From Mytilus edulis (lineage: Eukaryota > Mollusca > Bivalvia > Mytilida > Mytilidae), in NCBI RefSeq assembly GCF_963676685.1, contig NC_092346.1:80181821-80245820 (forward strand): a stretch of 64,000 nt of DNA, in the 5' to 3' direction. The notes beneath the pieces were generated by a model that saw only the letters and a list, made by a program, of their open reading frames with translations, was not told the origin of the DNA and searched no databases. The stretch's first letter is position 1, and every line of letters begins with the position of its first letter. Shown here piece after piece: positions 25,201-36,995 of this stretch. A program made the position numbers and the translations under genes.

Positions 25201-28200
25201 TTCTACCTTCCTTAACCAAGAAAGCCTCCATTTTGAATTCTGAAGCATACGAAAGGTATAAATAGGTCTAGTGTGTATGTTTGACATCGTGAGTATTCAT
25301 ATGACGTCACATTATTTAGTTGCTAAATTCACAGACTTTTTCATTTATGTCATTTTACGCAAAAATATTTATTTTATGGTATTTATTTTAATATGCTGCA
25401 TTAGAATGGAGATAACTGTATTGTATTTTAAGCTTTGTCTTACTTAAAACTTGATTTAACTGTCGCAATCGCTACTCATTGCAAGGTAAATTCAATTTGC
25501 GACATCAACATCTATGTTTTACGAAGGCCAAGCTTAAAAACAATAAAGTTATCTCCTAAATGAGACTTAATTCCCAATGACAGAAAAAGAAAGCAAAAGA
25601 TATCTAGAATATATATTTCCATTGACATCTAATGTTAACCAAAATGAAACATTTCCACAGTAACTTACCTGAGTAAAGGGTCATTCGTCCGTACATTTGT
25701 TTGTTCATGCATCTGTGGGCCCGTCTGTCCCACTTCAGGTTAAAGCTTTTGGTGAAGATCGCTTTTGATGAGTTTGATGTCCAATCAATTTGATGGTACA
25801 CATGTTCCCTATGATATGATCTTTCTAATTTTAATGCCAAATTTGAGTTTTAACCCCATTTTCACAGTCCACTGAACATAGACAATGATAGTGTGAGTAG
25901 GGCATCGGTGTACTATGGATATATTGTTATTGTATCAATTTTTAACTTTTCTGTCTGGTGACTTCCTATACATTAACCTATGGCATTTTATTTAACAGTC
26001 TTGAAAGTCAAAATTCTACTAGTTTTATGATTATCTTTAAAAAAAAAATTAAACTCACAATTAAAAAAATTGTAGGTTGGTAAATTGGTCATGCAGGCAG
26101 CTGGAAGAAGCAATTTAAAGAGAGTTTCACTAGAACTTGGAGGAAAAAGTCCACTGATTATATTTGAAGATGCTGATTGTAAGTCCAATGTTTATAAAAC
26201 TCATTGTTCTTTGTGTGTTTTAAAGCTTGGCTTAAATATTTTGCATTGGAACAAGAAAAATTGTATTTTTATCAATGTACAAAATGTATTTATCCTGTGG
26301 TTTTTATATGATGGCAAAAATTTAAAAAAATTTGGTCGTATATTGGTATCACGTCGTCTGGGTCGTCGTCAGTGTCGTCCGAAGACAGATGATTTCCGGA
26401 TAATAACTTTAGAATAAGTAAATAGAAATCAATAAAATTTTAACTTAATGTTTATAACCACTAAAGGAAGTTTGGGATTAATTTTTGGGGTTTTGGTCCT
26501 AACAGTTTAGGAATTGGGGGCCAAAAAGAGGCACAAATAAGCATTTTTCTTGGTTTTCACAAAATAACCTTCAGTATAAGTAAATAGAAATCTATGAAAT
26601 TTAAACACAAGATTTATGACCACAAAAGGAAGGTTGGGATTGATTTTTTGAGTTTTGGTCCCAACAGTTTAGGAATTAGGGGCCAAAAGGGTTAAAAATT
26701 AAACTTTGTTTGATTTGATCAAAAATTAAACTATTGGGGTTCTTTGATATGCCGAATCTAACCGTGTATAAAGATTCTTAGTTTTTGGTCCCGTTTTCAA
26801 ATTGGTCTACATTAAGGTCCAAAGGGTCCAAAATTCAACTTACTTTGATTTTAACAAAAATTTAATTCTTGGGGCTCTTTGATATGCTGAATCTAAACAT
26901 GTACTTACATTTTTGATTATGGGCCCAGTTTTCAAGTAGGTCTTAATCGGGTCCAAAATTAAACTTGCTTTGATTTCAACAAAAATTGAACATATGGGGT
27001 TCTTTGATATGCTCAATCTAACCATGTATTTAGATTTTGGATATTGGACCATAATAGGTAAATGTCCAATTTAAATTTTGTAAGTTCTTAGACCACATTC
27101 ATTCTGTGTCAGAAACCTATTATGTGTCAACTATTTAATCACAATCCAAATTCAGAGCTGTATCAAGCTTGAATGTTGTGTTCATACTTGCCCCAACTAT
27201 TCAGGGTTCGACCTCTTCCGTTGTATCAAGCTGCACCCTGCAGAGCATCTGGTTTTAATTCATAGATTCAAAAGCTTTAAATAACTCTTGCTTATATCTT
27301 AATATCTGTACTTTAAATATGTAGCTCTTTTGGTGTCATATAGGTACGATCACAGTACATTCCTTTAGTTTTTATAAAAATAAGATAAAGCAGAATTGAC
27401 CTCTTACTTTCTTAAATCATATCATCTATTTTACTCTTCAAATATTCATATAAAATAGGCCTTTAGAACACAATAAAGCAATTTTTGGGAGTAGGAAGGG
27501 GTTTCTGAAGAACAGGTTTAAGATTACTTTTTTTATTTTATTATATAAAAAGATCTGCATCTAGACAGTAATTCACAACGTTACCATCTGAAGGCCACAT
27601 CAGAATGCACCATCCAAAAATTGTTGAATCTGCAACAATTATTAGTAGAAAAAGAAGAAAAACAACTAGCATTCCTACCCAGATTGTTAACAAAGGATCT
27701 ATCTTTTTTATCAAATAAAACATAATCATTTGACAAAATCATAAAAAACAAAATAAGAGCTTTAAATTTTATCCATCAGAAATGAAATGAAAATAACTTA
27801 GTATTAGATTATTGTGTGTTATAAATTTCAGTGGATACAGCAGCTTATTGGGCACATGCTGCCATCATGAACAATCATGGACAGAATTGTTGTGCAGGGT
27901 CAAGGACGTTTGTGCAGGACACAGTTTATGATGAGTTTGTTAAGAAATGTGTAATGTTTGCAGAAAATCGGTGTGTAGGAGATCCTTTTGATGACATGAC
28001 TCAACAAGGACCACAGGTGATTTTACAGAGCAGATGTGTTCTCTTTTTTTTTTTTAATGAATATTGAATGTCTTTCAGTTATGGTATATACAGGTATCAG
28101 ATCCCTCATTCAAAATCCCCATCTTATTCAGTCAAATTATTTATACATATTTCTCAGGTTTCTTAATATTTTACCTTAATTTGAACTTCAAAGAAATCAT

Positions 28201-31200
28201 ATATCCTGAATTGCAGATTTATCACCTTTGAACAATATACATGCCAATGTTTATCATTTCATCATGTAATCTCACAAATGTGTACAACAGGCTCTATTTG
28301 CTTGGATCAAATGACTACACATTTTAAACTGTTGTTGGGATGGGTGATTATCATAAGGCTTGCTCTTAATTTTTATATTTTTTAGTATATTCAGATTTTG
28401 ATATGGTACATAAATAGTCATATTTAAGGCATAATTTATATGCCTAAGGATATCCTGATTCAATTTTTTCCCCCTTTTATTACTATGAATAGGTGGATGA
28501 AACACAGATGAACCGGATCCTGAGTTACGTAGAAAGTGGAAAGACAGAAGGAGCCAAATTAGAGTTTGGGGGTTCCAGACAGGGAGATAAAGGATATTTT
28601 GTTCAGCCTACTGTATTTTCTAATGTCACAGATGAGATGAAAATAGCAAGAGAAGAGGTAGGGTAATAGTATGTTAGATGGCAATATCTGCAGGAATATT
28701 GATACATTTTTTTGTCAGTCTTCCTTTTGCAACAACAGATTAATTCCCTGTTATATAAACCCTATGATCAGATAAATTACAAAAAAAATCTTTGAAAAAG
28801 CTGTGTTTTATAAATGAAAACATACTGAATATACTTTAATTTTTCTCCCAGAAATGCTTAATATGTTTGTTTGATATTTGGTAATCAGAATAGAAAAGGT
28901 GGAAGATACCAAAGACATATTGAAACTCAAAGGTAGAACCCAAACTGACAATACCTTGGCAAAAAAAAAAATGGAAAAAAAGAAGATGACAAAACAGAAG
29001 ACAAAATAAAAAACAATCTGCAAAACACAACAGAGATAACTAAAAAGGAAAAACAACAACCCCAACAAAATCAATTGGTTTGGTTCAAATTATGAAACTA
29101 AATAAGTAAACGTTATGTGTGTTTTTTGCCAGCTTCAAATAAATATTGTTCTCCATTTAAAGTTAAGGACCAGTTTTTGTTCATACTTGACTCAGGAACT
29201 AAGGCACACTGTTTTAATTGATACTGTGACAACATTTGTGGTAGGTGTTAAAGTATTGTCTTTATATACAAAGACAGGTGTTAAAGTATTGTCTTTATAT
29301 ACAAAGAAAAAATGAAATTCCTTTACATGTATTGTAATGACTTGGCCAAGCGAAATTCCTTGGAAGACATGTGTATTTTCATGTCGAGCACCTGCTATCG
29401 GCTATCATTCAATTTTTGGCTATTTTAAAGTTTGACACCGGTTCTCACCTTTTTAATTCAATTCATTATGTTTTCAGTGTTCTATGTAATCCGTTTTCCA
29501 AGTGTAAAACCATTTTTATTGTTGTATAAACGAGATAACTTTTGTAGTAAACTTTCACTTTCACTTCAGTCGCCATTTCCGGCACAATGATTTTTGTGTA
29601 TTGATTATGCAAATGAGGTGATCTGTGTGTAACCTCAGTGAACTTTATGTACCACTAGCGTAAAACAGTGTATGAATACTATAGCGGCTGTAGATTGATT
29701 ATTCCAGGATTATTGTATTAAAACGATATTGTTTGTGATTGTAAATGATACTAAGATGATTTTTCTGTTCCGTAAACATGTTGTTTACGTTTTTATGTAC
29801 TTAATTCTAGCAATCGGGGATTATTTTCGTTCTTGTCAGGCCCGTTCACAGTTCCCCGTTCGTTTCCCCGTTAAGAACCGTTCGTTACCCCGATAGCTTC
29901 GTCGGGTATATAAAGCTTGCACCTGTTTGTCAGGGGCTCTTCCTACTTTGTCAGACCTACGGATATGTTGCCAGATTTTCGGTCAGTTGATAGCTGAAGT
30001 TTATCATATTTCTATCATGATTTTCATGTAGTTTAAGCAGTTTTACTGCAATTTAGAACATTTTGGACGTTTTCTGTTCATTATAAGTCTTTGTATTCTA
30101 AGACTTAGATCAGAATCAAAAATGGATTTAATATAATTGTACACGTACATGTACATATAAATAGCTGGTCTATTTATTCAGGCTAGATTTTATTTGCTAA
30201 CCTGTTTCTTTAAGGTAAAAGGATTAAAGTTACATGCCTTCCCCATTCCCACTCCCATTGTGTTAAGGACATTTTGTTAAGTATCCTGTTTGCTGAGTTT
30301 TCCCGCATTCAGAGAGAATATTTGTAAATCCTGAATATTTGTTAGGTTAGGAATTGTAAGAAGCTAGAATAATTAGATTTCTCTTAAATAATCTCAATCT
30401 CAGCGATTGAAGTTGTCTTCCTGTGCTTACTCCAGGAGGCTGAAGTCATAGTATTAAATATAACAAGTTAAGGTTATTTGTAATATATAATTTATTAGAA
30501 GATAGCATAGATATAATATATGTTAATGTTATAGCATATTTAATAGTTTATTGAACACTGTAGCAAATAATTTAGATAGAAACTGTGTAATATTGTTTAC
30601 TGAACAATCTGTGAATTTACTGATAAAACATCTTTATGCTCACATTTATCTTACTTTTCCTTGCTGAAAACACATAATACGCCATAGTTGTCCAACTGGT
30701 CTCTGATTGTTGTCATTACACTGTCTCGCGAGAGAATAGATCTTCTTGTTAGACAGAGACAAGAGACTATTCGATTGTCAGATAGATAATATTCATTTGT
30801 GGAATAGTCTGATGGTACTGCCCTGGAAGTTTCCACTTCTTGAGTGTTAGTTTATATGCGATTCCAGGTTATAGAGGTGCAGCCTCTATTTTACAGTGTA
30901 ATGCTGTTCTATAAACTACACGATAGAAAGTGCGTTTAGATACACAGACTATTACGTATTTGAATATTCTTTACCCCTATTGTTCTCGCTGTTTGAGTTT
31001 CTTGTTAAATATAAAGTAAAGTTAATGTGTCAGAAGTATTTTAACCCTGTTGGTCTAGTAACATAAAGTACACCGACGTTTAAACCATTCTCTGTTTTGT
31101 TTTAGACTATTTATTCTAGTCTATTGAGGTTCCCTGTGTACCTGTAAACACAGGTGGTGGCAGCAAAGTAAAAGACACCCGTTTGGCCAGTTATTACATT

Positions 31201-34200
31201 ATCTTCTGTTTTGTAGATATTTGGTCCTGTTCAGACTCTTATTAAATTTAGCACAATGGATGAAGTATTAGAGAGAGCTAACAACACAACCTATGGACTT
31301 GCTGCAGGTGTTATTACAAAAGATATTAACACAGCTTTAATGGCTGCTCAAGGTCTTGAAGCTGGCAGTGTATGGTATGTTCATATGGTTTGAATGTAAA
31401 GTGTTTTCTGTAAAAAAAAAAAATGATTATGAAGATGTTATCCCTTATATCATATTTATAAAGTTGTTATTTTTATTTTTTCTCTTCAAGCATTTGTCAT
31501 TTTGAAATAATATTTTTGACTTTCGTATAAACCAAAATACATTTGACAACTAAGTGCTAAGTGTAAGAATTGGAATTAAAAAAGAAGTCATGAGTTACTT
31601 CATTCGAAATGCAGACTTGAAGAACTACAGATATTTTCTCAATGTGGTCTGACAGTAGTAGAATATAATTCTAAGCTTTGGTTTATACAAGGAATAATTG
31701 AATGAAAAGCTGTGTTATCAAACTATTTCTTTAATTAAAATGCTGGTAATAATTTTAAAAAGTTGATATGAAATCTTGACAAACCTTCAAATTTTACTGA
31801 AAAGAAACTCAAAATTTTCCTAAATGTTATTTTTCAAACTGAACACATCTGTAATAATTTAATAAACATACTTTTTCTCAAGAACTCAAATATGCAAACA
31901 GTTGAAAAGTATAAAAGATGATATCTATGTTTTGAAATTGAAAAAAGTTTAACTTCTGTTATCATGAAATTCATTCTTAGAAAATAAAATCCTTTTGATT
32001 TAACTTTGGTGTAATCTATTAATTTTTCCTTATTTTAGTGTACGAGTATGTTGGAAAATTCTGTTAGGGGCATTTTTCTTCTAATCATAAATGCTATAAG
32101 AATACAATTGATGAAGACTCTTTGAGGTAGGTTAATGTCACAATTTATGATACCATATATATTTTTAAGCACATTTATGGTTGATTTCTAAATAAATATG
32201 TCTGAAATATATGCAAATAGTAATTATGATACCAAGAACAGCTTTTGAGTGTGCAGTTTTTAGCCACATCTAATTATTTTGTATGATTTAAACATTGAAT
32301 TTCCTTTTGTAGGGTAAATTGTTATGACCAGGTTGTACCACAAGCACCATTTGGAGGATTTAAACAGTCTGGACAGGGCAGAGAGCTGTAAGTATTCAAT
32401 AATACAATTTATTACATCTGTTGTTAATATTGCTAAAAGAAGTCATAATTGTTGATTTGAGATGATAATCCTATTAAAATGTGAGTCATACATGCTTCAA
32501 AATGAGAAAAGAAAGTTGTTTATAGAGCTTTTCATGATATAAACAGCATCAGAGACATATTTTTGTATTTTAGGGGTGAATATGCTTTAAAAGAATACAC
32601 AGAAGTAAAGACTGTAAGTATAGCTCCATACGTATATTAACCCTTATCATGCGGGGGCCGTAATATTACGGCCTTGAAACTTCTCCGGTCTCATGCAGGG
32701 GACGTAATATTACGGCCTCAATGGAAAATGGCACTTCACATTTTTGGTGTCAGAATTCAGAAGTATGAAAACAAATTATTCCAATTTCAAATACTGTCTT
32801 TTGTAGAAAAGAGTTAAATCTTTCATCACGATACAAATTTTGAATTTGTGTTGACAAATAAATGAAAAAAACGAAAGAATGTGGGTGGGAATTATTTAGG
32901 GGAATTACCTTGCAGGGTTTCATACGAATAAATCGGGAATCCCCATTTCCCAATAGACGTGTTTTGGGGCCAACAGCAATAAAATTATAAGTATAACAGT
33001 GGGAAAACCATAACATTGTCTTCCATGAGCATCGCTTTAACTTTTAAAAATTGTATACTTTGTCAAGGTCATTTTTCGACAAACCAAAACAAGCACTTAT
33101 TTTTAGCATCCAATCAGTTTCGATTCACGTAAGTTTGACACAGAAATGATTGACTAAGAAACAATCGGATTTCAATAAAAACAAGTATTTTTGAAAACTT
33201 ATATTATCTAAAATATCACCAAAATTTTGTTGTACAAAAAATCTGCGATTTTCAAAAAAAAAGAATGGTATTTTATGGGCAGTCTATTTCTGGATCATAA
33301 AAAGTTGAAAACGAGGCATTTCACAGCGAGCACCTTGTTTCATGGGATTTCCCAATGCAGTTGCATGTAGATTCACCGTGTCTTTGTGCATTAAAGGTTG
33401 CATGTTTCGTGGAAATTAAATTGTGTTATGAGTGTATCTGTATTAAAATGTGCTAAGAACATTATTTAATAATTTTCATCAATCTAAATAAAGACGGTGC
33501 AAAGGCAAACATGAAAGTTTACGAGTCGTGTGCAAATCGTCTGTAGTCGTGTGCAAATCGTCAGTAGTCGTGTGCTAGTCGTACGAAGTGCACATCGGAT
33601 TTTAATCAGAAGTTCAAATTAATTATTAAATTTCATTAAGAATTATATATTTAAGTTAATTTTCTGCTTTTCAAAATTATTTGTGAAGAAAAACATGTCA
33701 GAAACCGTAAAACAAAACACTTTAACAAACTTTGTAAACATCCGGTGTAAAAAAAGATCATGTGACACCATAGTTTACATTGGCAACGATGCATTCTTTT
33801 ATTACATAAATGGCAGATAACCTTAATTTCGGGGAATACTTAGATGAAATATTTGCTGATGAAGATAGTGATTATGAATTTGAAGGATTTGACCTAGATG
33901 ATGTTAATGAAAACCCTGAAGTAGTTATAAACGAGCGCATTACAAACGAGAACTGGGTTGCAGGGGAACATGTCCCACTGCCATTGAATTTCAGTGGATC
34001 ACAGGGTTTCTTCAGAGAAATAAATGATAAAACATCTCCCATAGAATATTTTGAAAATTTTATAAATGATCAGGACATTCAAGAAATAGTCCAAGAGACA
34101 AACTTATATGCAGCTCAATCTATTGCATCCAAAAATGTGAGTGCATATTCAAGATTTAATAAGTGGATTGACACAACCTTAAATGAAATACCTGATGAAT

Positions 34201-36846
34201 TAAAAAACTTAAAATTGAGAGTAAAAGGAGAAACAGCAGTGGTAAATAAAGGACCCTTAAACTTGACAAAATATTTAGATCATAAACCTGTTTATATGCT
34301 ATCCACAGTCAGCACATCCGAAAACATAGACACAAATAGGAAAGACCCTCGCACTGGGGAAAATATAATTCGTCCAAAAGTTGTATTTGAATACAATTCT
34401 AAAATGGGTGGCGTTGATCGATCAGATCAAATGATTTCCTATTGTAAAATTCCTATTAAAACATTGAAATGGTGGAAAAAGGTAATATTCCACATGTTCT
34501 CAATGGCAGCCTTGAACTCATATTTAATTTACAAAAGTACAACTACTGAAAGATCACCCTTATTGTTTAGGAACTATCGTAGAAAATTGATTAAACAGTT
34601 AATTGAAAAATCCAATGATGTTGGACTACATGAAGCTAAAAAATCAGCTGGCCGTCCCTCTGGTAAACAGTTAGAAAGACTAACTGGAAGACATTTCGCG
34701 GAAAAAATTATTCCAACTGGAACAAAACTAAATTTAACTCGTAGGTGCATAGTGTGTACACCTGCAGAAAGAGAACTATTAGCCTCTGCAGGAGAAAAAC
34801 GTAGAAGGCCAGGACGTGACACTTCCTTTAATTGTGCAGAGTGCAATGTTGCGCTTTGTATTGATCCTTGTTTCAAGCTCTATCACAAATACAAAGAGTA
34901 CAATCTCGCTTACAAAAGGCAAAAACTTGCAGCTGAGGCAGCCCGAAATGTAAATGAAAATAATACAGAGGAATGAAGCCAATTTGTTGTCTAACACTTA
35001 TTTTAATGATTAAATAATTTGAATGTATTGAAATGTTCAGGTTGTGAAGTTGATCTTTAAATGTTCAATTTTAAAATATATTTTCTCTGCATAATTAACT
35101 TATTATTTAATCATTGTCATATTTAAGTATATGAACGGACTACAATTTGAGGTTCAGGACAAATATCAATCAACAAAAACATGACATTAATATCTTTATT
35201 CTGGTCATATGGGTTTCTCTACGTCTTGTGTGCAGACAAGGCATCCAACATGTCTCATCTGTTTCTTCAGTCTGGTGTGAAGACAAGGCATCCAACTAAT
35301 ACACAATGTGTTCATAAAATGTAACGCATTTAAAAAAAAATAGGTTCTCTAGATTTGTTGTACGGTATTGAATTTGTTATTGTTGTTGGGTTTATAAATG
35401 ATGCTCCTTCACTCCTGTTTTGTGACTTAATTCAGTTACATCATATACATTAACTAATTGGTTAGTTTGAATTTGTTTGTATAAAGATACCTTCACTGAT
35501 TTGTATTCTATTGGGGAAACAAGGAGTTGTGTTTTGCAGTGAAGTTGCTTATTAGATATTGACTTAGGTATGTGTACTGGTATTTGGTTAAATGCATAAA
35601 TTTGAGTTTTCTGAAAAAAAATCACCAAGATAATAAAAACATGCAAGAAATATGACTGCAACAAAACTAAGAACATTTTTTCCACTAAAGAAGGCTCAGA
35701 TACATGTATCTGCAATTACTTTAGTTTGATTTCATCGGCTTACTTGAAATTATATTATGGTTGACATGGTAACCCTTTCCTCTTCTAAAAAATAAGTTTT
35801 ATTCATAAGTTGAACAACAGGAACCATTTACACTATTTTACTGAATGAAAAAATAATAATTTGTTAACCTGTAATTTTTTTTTTTTTTTAATTTTTTTTT
35901 TACTTTAGTAGTTGCTTTTTACCAACTAAATTAATTATCATGGATATAATTAAGCACATCTACTGAACTCTATTTTAAAATCAGGATATATTTATTATTT
36001 CTTTCATTTTACATTAAACTGGGATGTTTGAGCAACTTATATAACACATGAAACTATAATGCATATGTTGAAAAAAATCATAATTTTAATCATTGAACTG
36101 TTACCATGGCAACCATTTTTTCCCAAAATGTACAAATAAGTAAAAAAAATAATGGTGTTCAATTTTTCTAGTACTTGACCAAACATGAAGTCATTTGCCA
36201 TCAAGCCTTATGAATCATGACATATTAAAAAAAGTGATGATATTACAAACATTTTCTGAAAACAATTCAGCATACAGTAAATGATACCTGAAAAACAATT
36301 CAGCATGGTAAGGGTTAAATAAAAAGGCAACAAACTATGTTTCTTTTAAAAATAATTTATAAATTTTATTAAAGTGCCTATTTATATTTAGATCAATGCA
36401 ATAATTATTTTTTTTTATCACACTTCAAACTTGTATCATTCTTTAATTTTCACTTCAGAATCATACCAGACTTTGTGTTTAAAAAATGTTTTAAATGCTG
36501 TTTTTTAATTAAAGGATGTTACAATTAATTTAATGTGATGGTATGACATATAAAGATTTTGTTCTTCTCTTTTTTTTCCATTTTGTTTTTGGGAGGAGGG
36601 GGATATTTCCATGTCATAAATGTTATTAAAAAAACATATTTGCTGTATCAATTACAATTAAATCTGCCATTTATCATTTCTAAAAAGTAAATTTAATAAA
36701 GCTAAGATTTATTTATAAATCTGTTAATCATAATTTGAACTAAGAAGTAACAATAACTAAAATTCAAACTTGAGGTTAAGAACAATTATTATTTGCATTT
36801 TTGTATATTTTAGGTTTCTATTATGATTCCAGAGAAGAACTCATAA
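19263..36846 (+). CDS. ALDH1A-like: Aldehyde dehydrogenase, ALDH1/ALDH2 type (14 coding exons, 495 residues)
   Basis: NAD(P)-dependent oxidation of aldehydes (possibly retinal) to acids, in the cytosol. Exons: 19263-19313, 20172-20276, 20855-20995, 21541-21667, 22351-22412, 22831-22959, 24982-25095, 26076-26178, 27832-28016, 28493-28657, 31217-31374, 32313-32387, 32574-32613, 36814-36846. All borders are GT-AG and all phases join, giving 1488 nt. Key residues by alignment to the family: N164 (PWNYP), K187 and E190 (VLKPAEQ), G240/S241 (FTGSTE), general base E263 (LELGGKSP), catalytic C297 (GQNCCAGS), E394 before IFGPV. The C-terminus, IPEKNS, resembles vertebrate ALDH1A. There is no mitochondrial leader from ATG 19263; the exon is open upstream to the acceptor at 19233, so an earlier start in an unseen exon is possible. 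Introns carry many transposons. Substrate preference cannot be told from sequence. Confidence 0.93.
21705..21868. repeat. MITE with GTGGCGGATCC-type ends, copy 1
   Basis: Short GC-rich element in ALDH intron 4. It ends GGATCCGCCACTG, with a partial inverted match (GGCAGATCCAATGG) at its start and a 15-C run inside. The second copy at 39591-39750 has clearer ends. Confidence 0.7.
23390..24640 (+). repeat. GTC-rich modular repeat, copy B (ALDH intron 6)
   Basis: Begins TTTTTATACGACCGCAAAAA with the paired GGTCGTATA. Two GGAAGGTTGGGATTGATT modules follow, then five ~130-bp modules each with GGGTTCTTTGATATGC (or a variant). It ends GACCAAGCTGCGCCCTGTGG. Confidence 0.8.
25408..25556. mobile_element. 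149-bp inverted-repeat MITE (ALDH intron 7)
   Basis: Ends are inverted repeats of ~28 bp: GGAGATAACT...TTTTAAGCTTTG at the left and CCAAGCTTAAAAA...AGTTATCTCC at the right. No ORF. Confidence 0.65.
26305..27255 (+). repeat. GTC-rich modular repeat, copy C (ALDH intron 8)
   Basis: Diverged start (TATATGATGGCAAAA, then GGTCGTATATTGGTATCACG). Two GGAAGGTTGGGATTGATT-type modules follow, then three GGTTCTTTGATATGC modules. It ends ATCAAGCTGCACCCTGCAG. Confidence 0.8.
28895..29060 (+). repeat. Dispersed repeat, GGTGGAAGATACCAAAG family (ALDH intron 10)
   Basis: Matches the start of the copies at 13958 and 56945 (GGTGGAAGAT, then AAACTCA, then AACTGACAA). A-rich and non-coding. A 33-bp direct duplication lies just downstream at 29243-29309. 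Confidence 0.55.
29333..31190 (+). mobile_element. Possible LTR-retrotransposon remnant (LTR plus primer-binding site)
   Basis: Between ALDH exons 10 and 11. The block starts TGTAATGAC and ends GTAAACACA near 31152, followed at once by a TGGTGGCAGC block of the kind used as a tRNA primer site. A TATATAAA box at 29907-29914 follows a CCCGA...TCGGG inverted repeat, as in an LTR promoter. No gag or pol follows, and no second LTR or clear target duplication was seen. Alternatively this may be a DNA element, since CTTGGCCAAGCG near 29340 and CGTTTGGCCAG near 31180 are weakly inverted. Confidence 0.3.
32637..36318 (+). mobile_element. piggyBac-family DNA transposon, internally deleted (ALDH intron 13)
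   Basis: Flanked by TTAA at 32637-32640 and 36315-36318, the piggyBac target site. Ends are 13-bp inverted repeats: CCCTTATCATGC at 32641 and the complement of CCCTTACCATGC ending at 36314. Just inside the left end, two tandem blocks each hold a GTAATATTACGGCC palindrome; just inside the right end, ACAATTCAGCAT is repeated. The total is 3674 bp between the TTAA copies. It carries one ORF (33810-34976) in the same direction as ALDH. 35000-36300 has no further ORF. Confidence 0.92.
33810..34976 (+). CDS. piggyBac transposase-derived protein lacking most of the catalytic core (388 residues)
   Basis: N-terminal residues 1-~127 match the acidic head and first part of DDE_Tnp_1_7 transposases ([10 protein letters not shown], then NLYAAQS, SRFNKWI). 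The frame then jumps directly to the late part ([14 protein letters not shown], then [35 protein letters not shown]). Family members are usually ~550-600 residues, so ~170-200 residues holding the first two catalytic aspartates are missing, while the D of GGVDRSDQ and the C-terminal zinc-binding domain (residues ~313-358, C-x2-C ... C-x2-C ... H) remain. The frame is open across the junction. It cannot cut DNA as written, but it keeps the parts that in this family dimerise and bind the transposon ends. It may be an inactive relic, a repressor-like product or an early domesticated gene. Expression is unknown. Confidence 0.85.
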   Translation: MADNLNFGEYLDEIFADEDSDYEFEGFDLDDVNENPEVVINERITNENWVAGEHVPLPLNFSGSQGFFREINDKTSPIEYFENFINDQDIQEIVQETNLYAAQSIASKNVSAYSRFNKWIDTTLNEIPDELKNLKLRVKGETAVVNKGPLNLTKYLDHKPVYMLSTVSTSENIDTNRKDPRTGENIIRPKVVFEYNSKMGGVDRSDQMISYCKIPIKTLKWWKKVIFHMFSMAALNSYLIYKSTTTERSPLLFRNYRRKLIKQLIEKSNDVGLHEAKKSAGRPSGKQLERLTGRHFAEKIIPTGTKLNLTRRCIVCTPAERELLASAGEKRRRPGRDTSFNCAECNVALCIDPCFKLYHKYKEYNLAYKRQKLAAEAARNVNENNTEE

Positions 36847-36995
36847 AGTCCAGCAGTTAAAAAACCAATTATAATCCTACTCAAGGTTGACTTTTTTATA
36901 AAGAGAATGTACATTGCATATTTGAATAGTATTTTGTTAATGCATTGCACTAACAATTTAATTGCATTTACTGTGCTTATCCAGTGACCTTTGGG

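Noticed and set aside
27541..27729. Minus-strand hydrophobic frame in ALDH intron 8
   Set aside because: Short and low-complexity hydrophobic; no splice context or neighbour on that strand.
34574..34876. Antisense 100-codon frame inside the piggyBac ORF
   Set aside because: Shadow of the sense ORF.
32637..36318. Reading the piggyBac block as part of the ALDH gene
   Set aside because: TTAA duplications, terminal inverted repeats and transposase homology define a separate element inside the intron.
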